Shown here: positions 31,995-46,439 of the stretch, piece by piece
How positions within the stretch are numbered: position 1 is the first letter of the stretch
Layout: every line of letters starts with the position of its first letter
Assembly: GCF_937616625.2 (NCBI RefSeq)
Contig: NC_065575.1
Span: 1,123,501 to 1,187,500, forward strand
Source: Mercurialis annua
Lineage: Eukaryota; Streptophyta; Magnoliopsida; Malpighiales; Euphorbiaceae
Length of the DNA stretch: 64,000 bases
Reading direction: 5' to 3'
Notes under the pieces: model-generated
Told to the model about the DNA's origin: nothing
The model's input: only the letters and a program-made list of their open reading frames with translations
The model's database searches: none
Position numbers and translations under genes: made by a program

Positions 31995-33362
31995 ATGGCG
32001 CATAGAGTAGATCATGAGTATGATTATTTGTTTAAGATCGTGTTGATTGGAGATTCAGGAGTGGGGAAATCTAACATTCTTTCTAGGTTTACTCGTAATG
32101 AGTTTTGCTTGGAATCTAAGTCTACCATCGGCGTCGAATTCGCTACCCGGACGCTCCAGGTCGATTTTAATTTGTATTTTTCGCGATTTGATATTAGCTC
32201 GTTGTGTGATATTGTTAATTGTTAGGATATTTAGAGGTCGTCTGCAAAAAATTGAATTGGCTTGTTTCTTAGCAATAATTTTGTCGTTTGATTGGTAAAT
32301 TGGTGCCGAATTCGTTATCAGGGCTGCAAGTTCTGGATGTAATCTAGTTGTAGGAAAGACTTGTTTTTAATAAAAATATTGTTGAATTGTAGGAAAGTTT
32401 TTGGAAAAGGATTGTTTGTTACGAAAATATTGTTGACTTTTCTGTTTTAGTTTGATCTATGTAGGAGTTGGATCTTTAGGATGATCTTGTCTTGTATGAC
32501 TAATTTGTTTGCTGAATTGGTAGCATCGTCATAGGAAGTTTAGTGCATTGCGAGCTTTATTTTGGTGCTTTGATGAGTCAAATTTGGAACTTTCTGAAAT
32601 GATATCACTTTTCAGCAATTTACGGGATTAATTAACGACATTAGTTCTGTAGTATAGTCTTTAGTAGCATATTGTGTATCATTCTCTTAATACAAGATGC
32701 CTCAATAAATTTTAGTATGCGTGCTTTACACATTGTGCCCACGAAGGTTTTATGGTATTATCTATGCTGTGCAGATTTGTGCAAACCAGAATACATTTGT
32801 GGTTATTTCACTAATTATCAATGGATTATGCTTTCACTGTAGTTAAAATTCGTTCTGTCTTATTGTTCTGCTATAGGTTGATGGCAAGACAGTAAAGGCA
32901 CAGATTTGGGATACCGCAGGTCAGGAGCGATACCGAGCTATCACTAGTGCATATTACAGAGGTGCTGTTGGTGCACTTCTTGTCTACGACATAACCAAGA
33001 GGCAAACTTTTGATAACGTTCAAAGGTGGCTTCGTGAATTGAGGGACCATGCAGACTCCAATATTGTCATCATGATGGCTGGGAATAAGTCAGACTTGAA
33101 TCATCTAAGGGCTGTTGCAGAGGAAGATGGCCATTCTTTGGCCGAGAGAGAAAGTCTCTCATTTCTCGAGACATCAGCTTTAGAAGCAACCAATGTCGAA
33201 AAGGCATTCCAAACTATATTGACAGAGATTTACCATATCATAAGCAAAAAGGCATTAGCAGCACAGGAAGCTGCCGGCAATTCTACTCTTCCCGGTCAAG
33301 GAACCACTATTAACGTTGCCGACTCCTCCGGGAATACGAAACGAGGCTGCTGCTCTACTTAA
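31995..33362 (+). CDS. RABA2: RABA (Rab11-type) small GTPase
   Basis: Two coding exons, 31995-32159 and 32877-33362, joined in phase 0 after Thr-Leu-Gln; 216 residues. Motifs: P-loop GDSGVGKS (19-26), effector region [13 protein letters not shown], switch [27 protein letters not shown] for guanine specificity, [15 protein letters not shown], and a C-terminal CCST (GCCST) for geranylgeranylation. The [12 protein letters not shown] wording points to plant RABA2 rather than RABA1 or RABA3; the subgroup is a moderate call. These GTPases direct traffic from trans-Golgi and early endosome to the plasma membrane and the cell plate. The single intron lies at the position usual for plant Rab11 genes. 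It converges with the MTPB gene. Confidence 0.95.
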
Positions 33363-34577
33363 GGTCATATCTCAGGAGAAAAAAAAAAGCACTGCTTGCA
33401 TAGCAATGCGGTCTCTATTTTTTTACTTAATTTTTTTTCCGATTTTTGGCCGAGAGAGGGAGACATGTAGATTACTCATCTTATTACTTGAATTGAGTTT
33501 GTGAAATTGGAAGAGAAGAGAAAAAGTGTACTGTTAGAGTCTGATGATAATTGGGTCTCTTGTTGTGTTTTATTTCTTGTATGTTACTTTATAAAGGTGG
33601 AATTGACTGATAGCAGAGTGTAGAGTGAGATTATATTATCTCAACTGGGAGAAATAGTGGGGACAGAGAGGAATAGAAGGGGCAGCTTTTTAGTACTTGT
33701 TTCTTGGTTTTGTTTGTTGAGCTATTTCCTAACTTGTAATACAAGCTATTTACCCTTTGGATATGTTTTTTTCATGTATTTGTTTATCAGGTAGGCCAAT
33801 CTTTTCTATAAATTATGTATTCTTATGTTTTCTTCATCATGAGAAAGAAAACTGTGTTTGTGATTGTTTTCTTAGATTTTATCTATTTCCTGTCGATGTC
33901 TTTTTTGTATCATTTCGTTATCAGAAAATCCCTAACGTTGTTACTTTTACAAGGTATCATTACTAGCTCAATATATACAAGTGTTATTCTATGGAGTAAT
34001 TTGAATTATAAATCATCTGCTAATGCTATGGATGTGGGAGCACCAACTCCGTTCTTGTGAGTTTTGGAGGAGTGGGAGCAATCGTTGGAATTCTATGAAA
34101 GAGTCTCGGAAGCCAGGATGCATGCTAGTTTCATACAACTAGGTAGAGTAGCACAAAATCTAAGATCTACCTCTTGACTTATGTCGAGAAATTAATTCTT
34201 CCACACTATTTGTGACATATTTTTTATTGTATTTGTGGCATTAATTTACGGTAAATGTGTTATTGTTACACCCATTAAAATATCAGGAATTTTCTGATTA
34301 TAAAAATGAAATAAACTGACTTTGGTAAGAAATAGGTAAAATGTATATGAGTGAAAAAAGTTATCCGCATTTTCTTTATGCAAAAGTTGCAAACCAGACA
34401 ACTGGAAGATAATGCTGCACAATTTACTTTTTAAGAAGCCAGAAATGTTTGGCATTTCCAGCAGAAATTCAAACAGCTCGCCTGATTTGCTATTGTCATG
34501 TACTCCTCACAACGACAAACATCGGAAGGACAACGGAAAATTCAGTAAGAAAAATTTGAATCATTCAAATATGCAAT
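33363..34577. other. 3' UTRs between convergent RABA and MTPB genes
   Basis: T-rich sequence after the RABA stop, then AT-rich DNA preceding the MTPB stop. No gene supported. Confidence 0.5.
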
Positions 34578-35843
34578 TTATTGCTCAATTTGTATGGTTA
34601 CATGCCGAATCCTGTACGTATTTTTACAGTAATCCCTAATCCTATCTAGTATTTCACTAGAGCTAGCTCCAGGCTGAGCCTGAACATGGCAAGATAAAAC
34701 TACCTTTCCTACTGTAATAGCCCAGACATGAAGATCATGAATATCTTCAACTCCTTCTATACACTTTAAACCATTCTTTAAGCTCTCAATATTAATCTCA
34801 CTAGGTGTGCTCTCCATTAGTATGCTAAACACATTTCTAAGCATACTTACGGTAGAATATAAAACTAAAACAGAGAAGACAATAGTGCAGATCAAATCAA
34901 CCACTAACCAATCCGGTTTCGCCCATATAATTGCTCCGGCAATCATTGCTCCAATGGATTGAATCAAATCAACCACGAGATGTAGATACGCTCCCTGGAT
35001 GTTAATGTTTAATATTCGGTTCTTTTCAGGAGTACTAGATATTGTCTTACTGTCTTCATCTTCATTTTCGGCAGAAACAACCTCATGATGGGAGTGAACA
35101 TGATTATGACTATGACTATGACTATGACTATGATCATGACTATGACTATGATCATGCGCATGACTATGACTATGATCATGCGCATGACTATGATCATGCG
35201 CATGACTATGACTATGATCATGACTATGACTATGATCATGACTATGACTATGATCATGACAGGCATGGTGAGAGTGATCGTGACCAAGCCATATAACCAT
35301 GATTAAGTTTACGATGACTCCGAAGGCTGCAATACCAAACATGAGTCTTCCATTTACCCCAACAGTTTTGTGAAGAATTCTGTCAACTGCTTCGTAAAGT
35401 AGTACTCCGACAATCATCCATATGAGCTGCACCGATAGAAGGGCGCCTAGAATTTCAATGCGGCTGTATCCGAAAGATTGGTGGGATGTTGCATGCCAAC
35501 CGGAAGCCCAAACGGCGAAAAGTGAAACAGAAAATCCAGCAACGTCTGTCAGCAAATGCGCTGCATCTGTAATAATTGCAAGGCTGTTGGATTTCAAGCC
35601 ACCGATGATTTCTACTGTCATGACGATTAAATACACAATCATAAGACTTAAAAGTTTTTTTGATGATTTCGATCTTTCAGCCAATTCCGAACTATCATTT
35701 ACTCGATTGGAGAAGGCACAAATGCACTGGCACGACGATAATCGCGCTGTGTCAGGAAGGAAAACTTTTTCTTCAGATGCAACAGCCATCTCAATATCCT
35801 TCCGTTGCTGTGATTGCAAAATCGGAGCTTCCTCATCTTCCAT
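34578..35843 (-). CDS. MTPB: Metal tolerance protein, MTPB-type zinc CDF transporter
   Basis: 421 residues in one coding exon. A cation diffusion facilitator: N-terminal Cys motif SCQCICAF (37-44), six membrane segments (first about 64-82), the metal-site HxxxD of helix II, HLLTD (96-100), and of helix V, HLVVD (288-292). The cytosolic loop between helices IV and V (188-253) is a His tract built of HDHSHSH units. A C-terminal domain has LHVWAITVGK and ends HVTIQIEQ. CDF proteins of this group swap Zn2+ for H+ across the vacuolar membrane. The SGW-ATSHQSFGYSRIE wording and N terminus resemble MTPB more than MTP1. The His loop is coded by ~18-bp tandem repeats, so its length is likely variable between alleles. 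Confidence 0.93.
   Translation of the reverse strand: MEDEEAPILQSQQRKDIEMAVASEEKVFLPDTARLSSCQCICAFSNRVNDSSELAERSKSSKKLLSLMIVYLIVMTVEIIGGLKSNSLAIITDAAHLLTDVAGFSVSLFAVWASGWHATSHQSFGYSRIEILGALLSVQLIWMIVGVLLYEAVDRILHKTVGVNGRLMFGIAAFGVIVNLIMVIWLGHDHSHHACHDHSHSHDHSHSHDHSHSHAHDHSHAHDHSHSHAHDHSHSHDHSHSHSHSHNHVHSHHEVVSAENEDEDSKTISSTPEKNRILNINIQGAYLHLVVDLIQSIGAMIAGAIIWAKPDWLVVDLICTIVFSVLVLYSTVSMLRNVFSILMESTPSEINIESLKNGLKCIEGVEDIHDLHVWAITVGKVVLSCHVQAQPGASSSEILDRIRDYCKNTYRIRHVTIQIEQ
35100..35270. repeat. Tandem repeat coding the MTPB His loop
   Basis: Repeats of CATGACTATGACTATGAT with variant CATGCG units. On the minus strand they code His-Asp-His-Ser-His-Ser repeats with His-Ala substitutions at some units. 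The opposite strand and other frames also stay open, but only as a by-product. Confidence 0.9.
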
Positions 35844-36999
35844 CTGCCAGAAATCTATCTTATTAGCTCAAAGAAATGATGCAAGATAAATATAAAGTGA
35901 AATAAAACAATTTAAAATAATGTGACCTACAAAACTCAAAAAATGGAATCTATACAAGTAGAAAAGCCACCACAGAGAAAACAAGAATCAACATTGTAAT
36001 TGCAGGGTTAGGCACTCTATGATCAATAAATTTTTAAAAGTATCTACAAATATTATAACAAAAAAACGTGGAATGGAGATAAAATACGTTGAAAAAAAGG
36101 GATCGCATCTTTTCCATCAAAGGAACCAAATTTCATTATTTTTGAGACATGAACAAAATTAAAATTCATTCCCGGCTTGACATCTGATGTTGATAATCAA
36201 AGTGATATTCCTTTGATCCAAAGAATAAGATTAAAAAACTAGCAAAACTCTCAGGTATACATAATAGCTTAGCAACCATAACTTCATAGCCATAGCTTAT
36301 TATTTTCAGCATTATCAACTCAATGAAGCCTTTAAAATTTAAACATAACCCCCTACTGATTCAGCTATAAATTTTCCACCAATCAAAAAAACCTTAATTT
36401 GAAAGGCCTTGTTCAAACTATATACACTTTATTCAGCTCTACACTCGAATGAACTCTCCCAACAGTTTCTCCGAACAATCCGAGACCATCTAATATGCTA
36501 CTAATACCACTAGTTTCGATCTCAAGATACTCAAAGAACATTAACAATTACAGAACAATTGGTATTCTACTCTTTGCAAGTAATCAATATCGAGTCAAAA
36601 ACGAATAATTAAAATATGATTATGCTAAAGACAGGATTAAACCTCTAAAAAGTTGAATTCTTTTTTACACTCTTGAACTCAAAACCACATCAAACGATCA
36701 ATCAATCTAATTATTCATACCCTTGTTCTAAATTGACCCTAAAACCCTTGAATTTGAATCAACAGTCATAAATTCTTAAATAATAACACCACCCATTACT
36801 AATTTTCTCCAGAAAAATTGCAATCAAATGAATAAAAATCATAACTTTAATATCATTTCCACACCTCCAACCTGAAAATTTGCATGTATGATCAATCATT
36901 GAGAAAAACACAATGAACCCAATTCATAATATGTGAATTATAATCAAAAAGCATTGTAAATATTAAATATTGATGATGAAATATAATATTACATTATAC
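35844..36999 (-). other. Leader (5' UTR) intron of MTPB
   Basis: Minus-strand donor GGCAG|GTATAATG (37000/36999) and acceptor TTTCTGGCAG directly before the ATG at 35843. The intron of 1156 bp has no coding. A splice junction abutting the start codon is inferred from wording; the upstream exon would lie near 37000-37070. Confidence 0.6.
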
Positions 37000-37278
37000 C
37001 TGCCAAAACCTCAGAGCAGAGAGGAGAAAAACTTAGAATTGAATTGAATTGAACTGTTAGAATATTTAAAGATCAAAAATATAATATGCTAATGAGATTG
37101 AGTAGTGGAATTAAAGAGAGTAATCTGTGTTTTCCATATTTTCTCACGTTCTTTCCAGTCATTCGAAAGAGACATAGAAAAGGTCAGTTAGGCCGGCTTG
37201 GTTGGACCAACAAAAATGTTCCCATTTTTGTTAATTTTTAATTTGATGAATGACCAAAAGGTCAAGTCATAAAATTTT

Positions 37279-37671
37279 GGCAAAAAAACTTAAAAACCCC
37301 CCACCTTTGACTTTGTTTTCAATTGCAGCACCACGTGGGAGAATTTTCAATTACACCCTATTTAGAGTTTTCAGTTTTCGTCTGTACCCCAATTGACTAA
37401 AATGACCTCTTTTTATTTAAAAAAAAGTTTAAATTAATCCTTTATATACTAATTTATTTGTTTTTTTAAATGGAAAAAATAATGATACAACCCCTCTATT
37501 TAGTTGATTTTAATAATTTTATCATTAAATTAATTAAATTATCAATTTTTTTTTATTTTGGGGTACAGATGAAAACTGAAAACCCTAAATAGGGTGCAAT
37601 TGAGAATTCTTCTAGGTGGTGGTGGAATTGAAAAAAAGTTCAAAGGTGGGAGAGTTTTCAGTATTTTTGCC
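37279..37671. mobile_element. MULE-like foldback MITE, copy 3
   Basis: Ends GGCAAAAAAACTTAAAAACC and its complement; arms pair through a 393-bp foldback. A perfect 9-bp duplication TAAAATTTT (37270-37278, 37672-37680). Same family as 12383-12763 and 29825-30197. It sits upstream of the MTPB leader exon. Confidence 0.87.
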
Positions 37672-37680
37672 TAAAATTTT

Positions 37681-39524
37681 AAAATGTGAAGGACTAAGGT
37701 ATACATTAATGTAAAGAACATGGTTGACCAATCATAGTTCCGATTACTCATTAAATAAAATACAAAATATTATTGGAATTGGAAGGGCCCTCACAAGCGA
37801 CTCTCGAAGAACAAAAAAGAAAACTATACAAAAAACAAGGTCCAAAAAACAAGCGACATTCGATAAAGAAAATATAAAATTCTACGAAAGACAACAATCA
37901 AAATTTATTGAGAATTATTTCTTAAAAGACGACATCTAAATATTACTGAGAAGCATTTCTCAAAGGTAACAAACAAATTTATTGAGAAAAAAATCTCAAA
38001 AGAAAAATATAACAAACAGCCACATTCTGAATTCAATCGACAATTGATCAAGAATATGTAAGAAAAATGACTTAAGGGTCCTTACTTGACCCGTCCTTTC
38101 CCGTATTGTGCTCTAATTAGAAATCTTATTTTTCAATTAGGACTCTACCTTGATGGACGGTTGAGATTAAGTTTTAGGAAAAATCCTAGTTGGAATTTCG
38201 GTCCTCTCTTCCTCTATATATATTGGAAGGAGATATTCCTTTATCCTTCTTTATATTGTCTATTTGTGATTATCATGTTGTTTAAAGATTTTAAGATTCA
38301 TGTAAATTAACTTACAGAAAAAGACATAATGCCACAAACGGGCCACGTCCTAAACTCAAGCGATAATCGCTTTAAAAAAATGTATAATTTTACAAATGGG
38401 TCACATCCCAAAATCATGCATAATCGATAAGGAAAAAGACATTTGCAAAAAACGGGCAACACCCCAAATTCAATAGACATCCCTATAAAATAAAAAGAAG
38501 TATAGAAAAAATAATGGAAAAAGCTATATACGGCACTGTCCAGACACAAGAGAAAACTCAAAAGAATAATAAGGAACAAACACATGCACAAAAACTACAG
38601 CCTAAATAAAAGAACCACACATAAATATATGCACAATTCAGTCCTCCATGTGGAGAGTCAAACACCTCGCTCAAGATTCAAGAACAAGATAAAATAATGC
38701 ACAGATCCATAAAAAGACTGACACAAGAAACATTACATGAAGACTATATCTTTAAATGATGACAGATACGAACATATAGAGAAATATTATATAAAGTACG
38801 GATAACTCAATAGATCTCGTAATAATATAATTTTTATTTAGATATATTAAAAATATAAATTTAATTTTTTTTATTTAGTCTTTTGATTATAAACACTAAA
38901 AATGGACGTAAAAACTAAACTATTAACGAAAAAAAATTAAAGAATATATCATTTGATTTTCAAACATAAAAAATTAAAATATACATATGACATATGCGAG
39001 AATTTTCATAATAATTTACTCTTAAATAAAATTATTAAACTCGTTTTTGAAGTCGTGAAAAGAACTTATTACTTTCTCCTACATATTTGATTTTTTCTAA
39101 TACATGAAAGAAGACAAGATCTAGAGATGAAAATTTGTTTAATTATATAATTATATTTTAAAATTATAATCAATATTAAATTAGTTAGAAATTTATTCGA
39201 TTACAAAATATTTTATGAATCGGCGTCTCTTTCTTTTATCAACGGTTCTACTAATTGAGAGTTAATTTACTATAGTTATATTATAGTATATATATAAAAT
39301 TAGTTAGAAATAAGTTAGAGCTTTTGTTGTATTATAAAATATCTTATGAGTTGAGTTGTGATTATTGACTTTACTGATTAATAATATTAATAATTAAAAT
39401 AATATTAAAAATATTAATGTAAAAATGCTTATCGGTCATCCGTACTTTTATGTATACTATAAAAATATAAATATAGATTTTATTGTTAAATATATCTATC
39501 TATTCACAATAATACTCTTTTTAT
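37681..39524. other. AT-rich intergenic region
   Basis: No gene. 38090-38290 (a CTCTATATATATTGG TATA-like word followed by a T-rich run) resembles promoter/LTR wording, but no repeat partner or ends are visible. 38320-38480 has three loosely repeated words of the kind ACAAAYGGGYCAC. Confidence 0.45.
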
Positions 39525-40120
39525 TAAGGATGGTAATAAGGAGAAAATTCTCAGATCTTCATAGGGATCGGCCCCTAATAGAACGAGAAATTTCAACAAA
39601 TTTCCCCTATGTATACGGGGTGAGAGAAGATTACCCCTATCCACGGAGGTGGGGAGGGGACAGGCGATGTAGTTCCCATTTCATGAGTCTCCATCTCCGT
39701 TCCCACGAGGACTATTTTTATATAATTTATATTACAAATTTTAATATATTGTTTATATTTTTAATAATTTAATTTTTTTTATTTTTTATAAAAAAAATAA
39801 TTTTTATTAATATATATTTAATTATAGATATATAATATTATACATGATAATAATCTTTTTATAATAAAACAATTTCAATAAATTAAGATATTTTTGTTCA
39901 GATAATAGTTCTTTCTTAAATGTTTCATAAAATTAATAAAAATATTCAAATATTTATATTAAAATTATATGAGAATGTGGAAATCTCCATGGATATGGGA
40001 CATCTACGGGGATGAGGATGGATTAACCCCATCAATTAAATGGGGACGGTGATGAGGATTTCCACAGAAACTGAACGGGGATGGAGATAGCTTTCCCACC
40101 CCGGCGCATTGCCATCCCTA
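39525..40120. mobile_element. hAT-type GC-rich MITE, copy 2 (decayed)
   Basis: Ends TAAGGATGGTAATAAGG and GCATTGCCATCCCTA. Internal G-runs match those of 16134-16765 but are more mutated. The 8-bp flanks CTTTTTAT and CCGTTTAT agree at six of eight positions. An AT-rich core separates the arms. Confidence 0.75.
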
Positions 40121-40434
40121 CCGTTTATCAAAAATATCATGATTGTGAAATTTTGCTAGTTTCGTCCATTACTTTTTCGATTTTTACTAAATATACTCAC
40201 AAATCATCATATGAGGCTGATATGGCATAATATTATTCGTTTACGTGTATAAATTTATCCTTTTTAAGATTAACAATAATGTGCCAAATCAACTAAAAAC
40301 CAAATACAAAATTTATATTAAAAATATCATCAACGAGCTATAAGTCAAATGTTATAGATATTATGCATAAGTCTGCTAGGTTGCCGGTTTCTTTTCTCTC
40401 ACAAACGCTCTATTTCTTCAATTATAATAAAAAA

Positions 40435-40998
40435 TCTATATATTTATATAATTGAAAGGAGCAACGAACTTTCATTCATTCTCACCAAATACAATGTGCA
40501 ATTCTCACCAAATAGAGCATTCTCATCACTTCCCACTTTTTTAAAATCACTTATTTAAATTATATTTTTTTAATGAGTGTTCTAATCTCTACACATTATA
40601 GTGTTCTAATTTATATTAACTTCTAATTTCTACACTTTATAAGATTTAATATATATTAATTTCTAATCACTACAAATTATTTCTTTATTGAATATTAATT
40701 TTTTAAAAATAAAATTAATCTAAAATTTTAACAAATTCACATGTTATAAAAAAAATTATTTAATTTTAACATTATAGTTTATTTAATTTTTACCTAATAT
40801 AAAAGTTATTATTTAAACAATATTAATATTAAAGATCGTCAGTATTTTCAAATAATCTATTATTAACATTAAAAGAGATTATTATTTTATTAATCTACAT
40901 ATTATAAAATTTTCACATTTTTACATGTTTTTTTATAAATTTACCATTTAAATAAATTATTAATTTGATTCCGTATAAATACGTGGGCTTATGTCTAG
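40435..40998 (+). mobile_element. Second small non-autonomous Helitron
   Basis: Starts TCTATATATTTATATAATTG after an A and ends CTAG (40995-40998) before a T. A 5-bp stem CGTAT/ATACG (40972-40983) lies 11 bases before CTAG. 564 bp, AT-rich and non-coding. Its length is close to that of the Helitron at 144-11701 without its insert, but the sequences are not obviously the same family. Confidence 0.65.
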
Positions 40999-41382
40999 TA
41001 TAAATATAATAGATAACATTGGAGTAAATGATTGATCAAATTTAAAAAAAGTTAAAATAACAATTTATTTGACAAATGAGGTATAATTGCTATTCCCAAA
41101 CCGAAAAAGAAACCCTAATTGAAAAAAGAAAAAAAACAGTGACGGATTAATCGACTCCACATCAAAAATTACTCCCACTCATCGGCTTCACCGCCGACGA
41201 TAACAAAGCCATTAAACCAACAAAATAATTTATAATTTAATTTTTTTCCACAGTGGGAAGTACACGCAACAAACACCACAAAACAAAAAAAATATTTTTA
41301 TTTCTTTTTAACTTCTTCTTTTAAACTGATCAACAATTTTTTTGATTAATTTCTGGGTTTCTTGAGATCGATTTGTTTAAGG

Positions 41383-43894
<2,512 letters not shown>

Positions 43895-46439
43895 CAAGGG
43901 CATTTTTGCAATTCTTTTTCATGCGTACAATTGCTGATGTAAGTTTTATGCTATGAGTTTTATATATTTATTTTTCAACTTATTTCTGAAAAATTAAATA
44001 TTTTGCTTTGTATGCAACAACGAAGATAAACTAATGTCTCTTGTCCCCTGTTATAGGACTATGCTGATCTCATATATTATCAATGTGTGCTCATCAGTGT
44101 TTTTTGGCTTAATTTTCCATTTTTATACTTAATATGTCCACTCTTTAGTCAGCAACTATGACTGAAATGCATGTTCAATGGATATAAGCATTCAAAGCCA
44201 AAGTTTTTGCAGTCAATTGGATGATCTTACAATTAAAATTGCATAATTGTTTGAGATATTTTTCTTAAGTTATGAGAGAAATGTATCGAACATATCTTGA
44301 AGGTTTATTCTTGTTTAAATAACTGCACTTTTATTTCCAGTCTGTTTACTACATATAATATTTCATTTTATTGTTTCTCGGTACAACATTGAACATTGCA
44401 ACATTCACTTACCATTGTCTTGTTGCTTTCCCTCAAAACACAAGGCAGTAAAACAAACAAATAATACTGTGCTATTGGCAAGTGTTTACTGAGAACCATT
44501 TATAGTTCTGAAGCAAAAGCTACTACTAGAACCCAACTAGATATCATCTTCTTGTTATTTCTGGTATTGGCTGAATCAACTTGTAGAGTTATACCTCTAC
44601 CTCTTTTTATTTGTTGGTTTCATCATTTATGAAGATCATTGCAGTTCACCAACTTCGTTTTCATTGATTGTCTTCATTGTTGTTACCACCCTTCTAGAGG
44701 CCATCCTGGAAATCTAACCATACGTTGTCGTTTATTGATCCTTTATTCTAATGCTAGATTTTTAACTTTCACCATCAGCTTTAAGGCTACAGTTTATTTA
44801 TCCAAAAATTATGTTTCCACATGCCTATTAGAACATGTCCACCACCATTTTATTTATATTGCTTGATACTGGATCACATTCTTTATCAAGGCCACTATTG
44901 TTATTGTTGCTTGTCATATCTTCTCTTTTAAGATTTGTTGCTCTGATTAGTCCTTTCTTAGCTTTACTTCTCTAGATATAGCTACTTAAAAAAAAAAAAA
45001 GTCTTGCTTTTGGGAACCACAATAAATTAAATTCTCAAGTAAATAAGCAATCAGAACTAAGTTGTGAGGGGTTGCTTGGTAGTAATTTTTTGTTTTCCTT
45101 ATGAAAGATGCTCCATTTTTTTGGGGAGATGGAGAATAAATGGGCGAAGAAGCAATAGGATGAGCACTTTATGTATTTACAATTATAAGGATTTCAGGAT
45201 TGGACATTTTGACTTGTAATGCTGCAAAACTGAACCAGGAGAAGGAAAATATTATAGCTTTTCCATCAAACTTAAAGATTTTACCTTTTCCTTATTATTG
45301 AGTTCACAAAACCTTCGTCTCTTTGCATGTGGGAGAATCTATTGTAATTTTGGTGGGTTCTCAAGCGCTCTATCAGGTTCTCAAAATTTAAATGCGGGAA
45401 AATTCAAATGTAGGACTCCCAGGTTTGAATAATATGTTTCTCCCGTTAAACTATGCCTGTGGATAATTCCTGAAATGTTTATAATTATGGTGCAATACAC
45501 CTTTTCTTTATTCTCATTTTGCTCTATGGATTTACTTGCCATCTTGCTAATATGTTGGCACTATCCTTGCAGAGATCAGATCTGTCCGTCTTAATCTATG
45601 TAGAAGAAACATATCGAGATTAGATTTCCTGGCACTGAAATTTTGTCAGAACTTCAGACATTACAAATTGGAGATAACTTCTCTCTTACTGAGGATTGAA
45701 GTCATTTCATTGAAAATATTGTGATTTGAAGGAGGTAAATTCTCCGAATTCCTAGTTTCGAGCTAACTGTTCTTAGTGCAGTAGCAAAAGCCAGAAGCTT
45801 TTTCCTTTTCTTTTCTGAGATTTTGGTGTATATACATTTTTTGGGCTGTAAATGACTACTGCATTGTTACACCACTGATTGTTTTTGGTTATTCAAATGA
45901 CTTCCATTTAGGGTCTTTACTGATCCTGCTGATAAGGTTTCAGTTATTATAGTATGTTCTTTTAGCAACAAAGGGTCATTTCACCCTTCGAACTCGTAAA
46001 AAAGACTTAAATGTCCAAATTTGCGATGTGTGATTAAAAACCACAGTTTGCAAAATTTTGAGTCATTTCGCCCCTCTGAATGCTGTCTCGGGGTTTAAAC
46101 TGATCCAAAATTGACAAGCTGATGGTTTTCGTTTACGTAAATCGCGAATTTGGACATTATTGATCGCGTGTTTTGTCAGGCCAAGATGCTGAGTCAGGAA
46201 TTTGTTCCTTTCTCCAGAAAAAAACATGAGAAATTCAAAATTAACAAGCTTTCCATGTGAACAAACTCATAGTTCACTACAGTTTTCATGGTCATGGCTC
46301 GCAGTAAACGTGGAACCATGAGCTAGTATGCTTTTTTTTGCATGGCTTGGATCCAGATGTGCTTAAACCCAGAAATAACTGGTTATCTTTTAGTTATATT
46401 TATGGTGATGGAGTGTTCTATTGTTTATAAATTAGTCTT
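43895..46439. other. 3' flank of PP1 and intergenic DNA
   Basis: The first part must hold the PP1 3' UTR. The remainder is AT-rich with no supported gene. 45965-46200 reads like one arm of a MITE (GGGTCATTTCACCCTTCGAA), without a detectable partner arm. Confidence 0.45.

Noticed and set aside
35009..35306. Overlapping open frames on both strands rich in Asp-Tyr, Met-Thr or Val-Ile
   Set aside because: They are by-products of the tandem repeat that codes the MTPB His loop on the minus strand.
38090..38300. LTR-like promoter wording
   Set aside because: No TG/CA ends, duplication or second copy.
45965..46200. MITE upstream of the proline-rich gene
   Set aside because: Only one arm-like half can be read; no inverted partner or target duplication.
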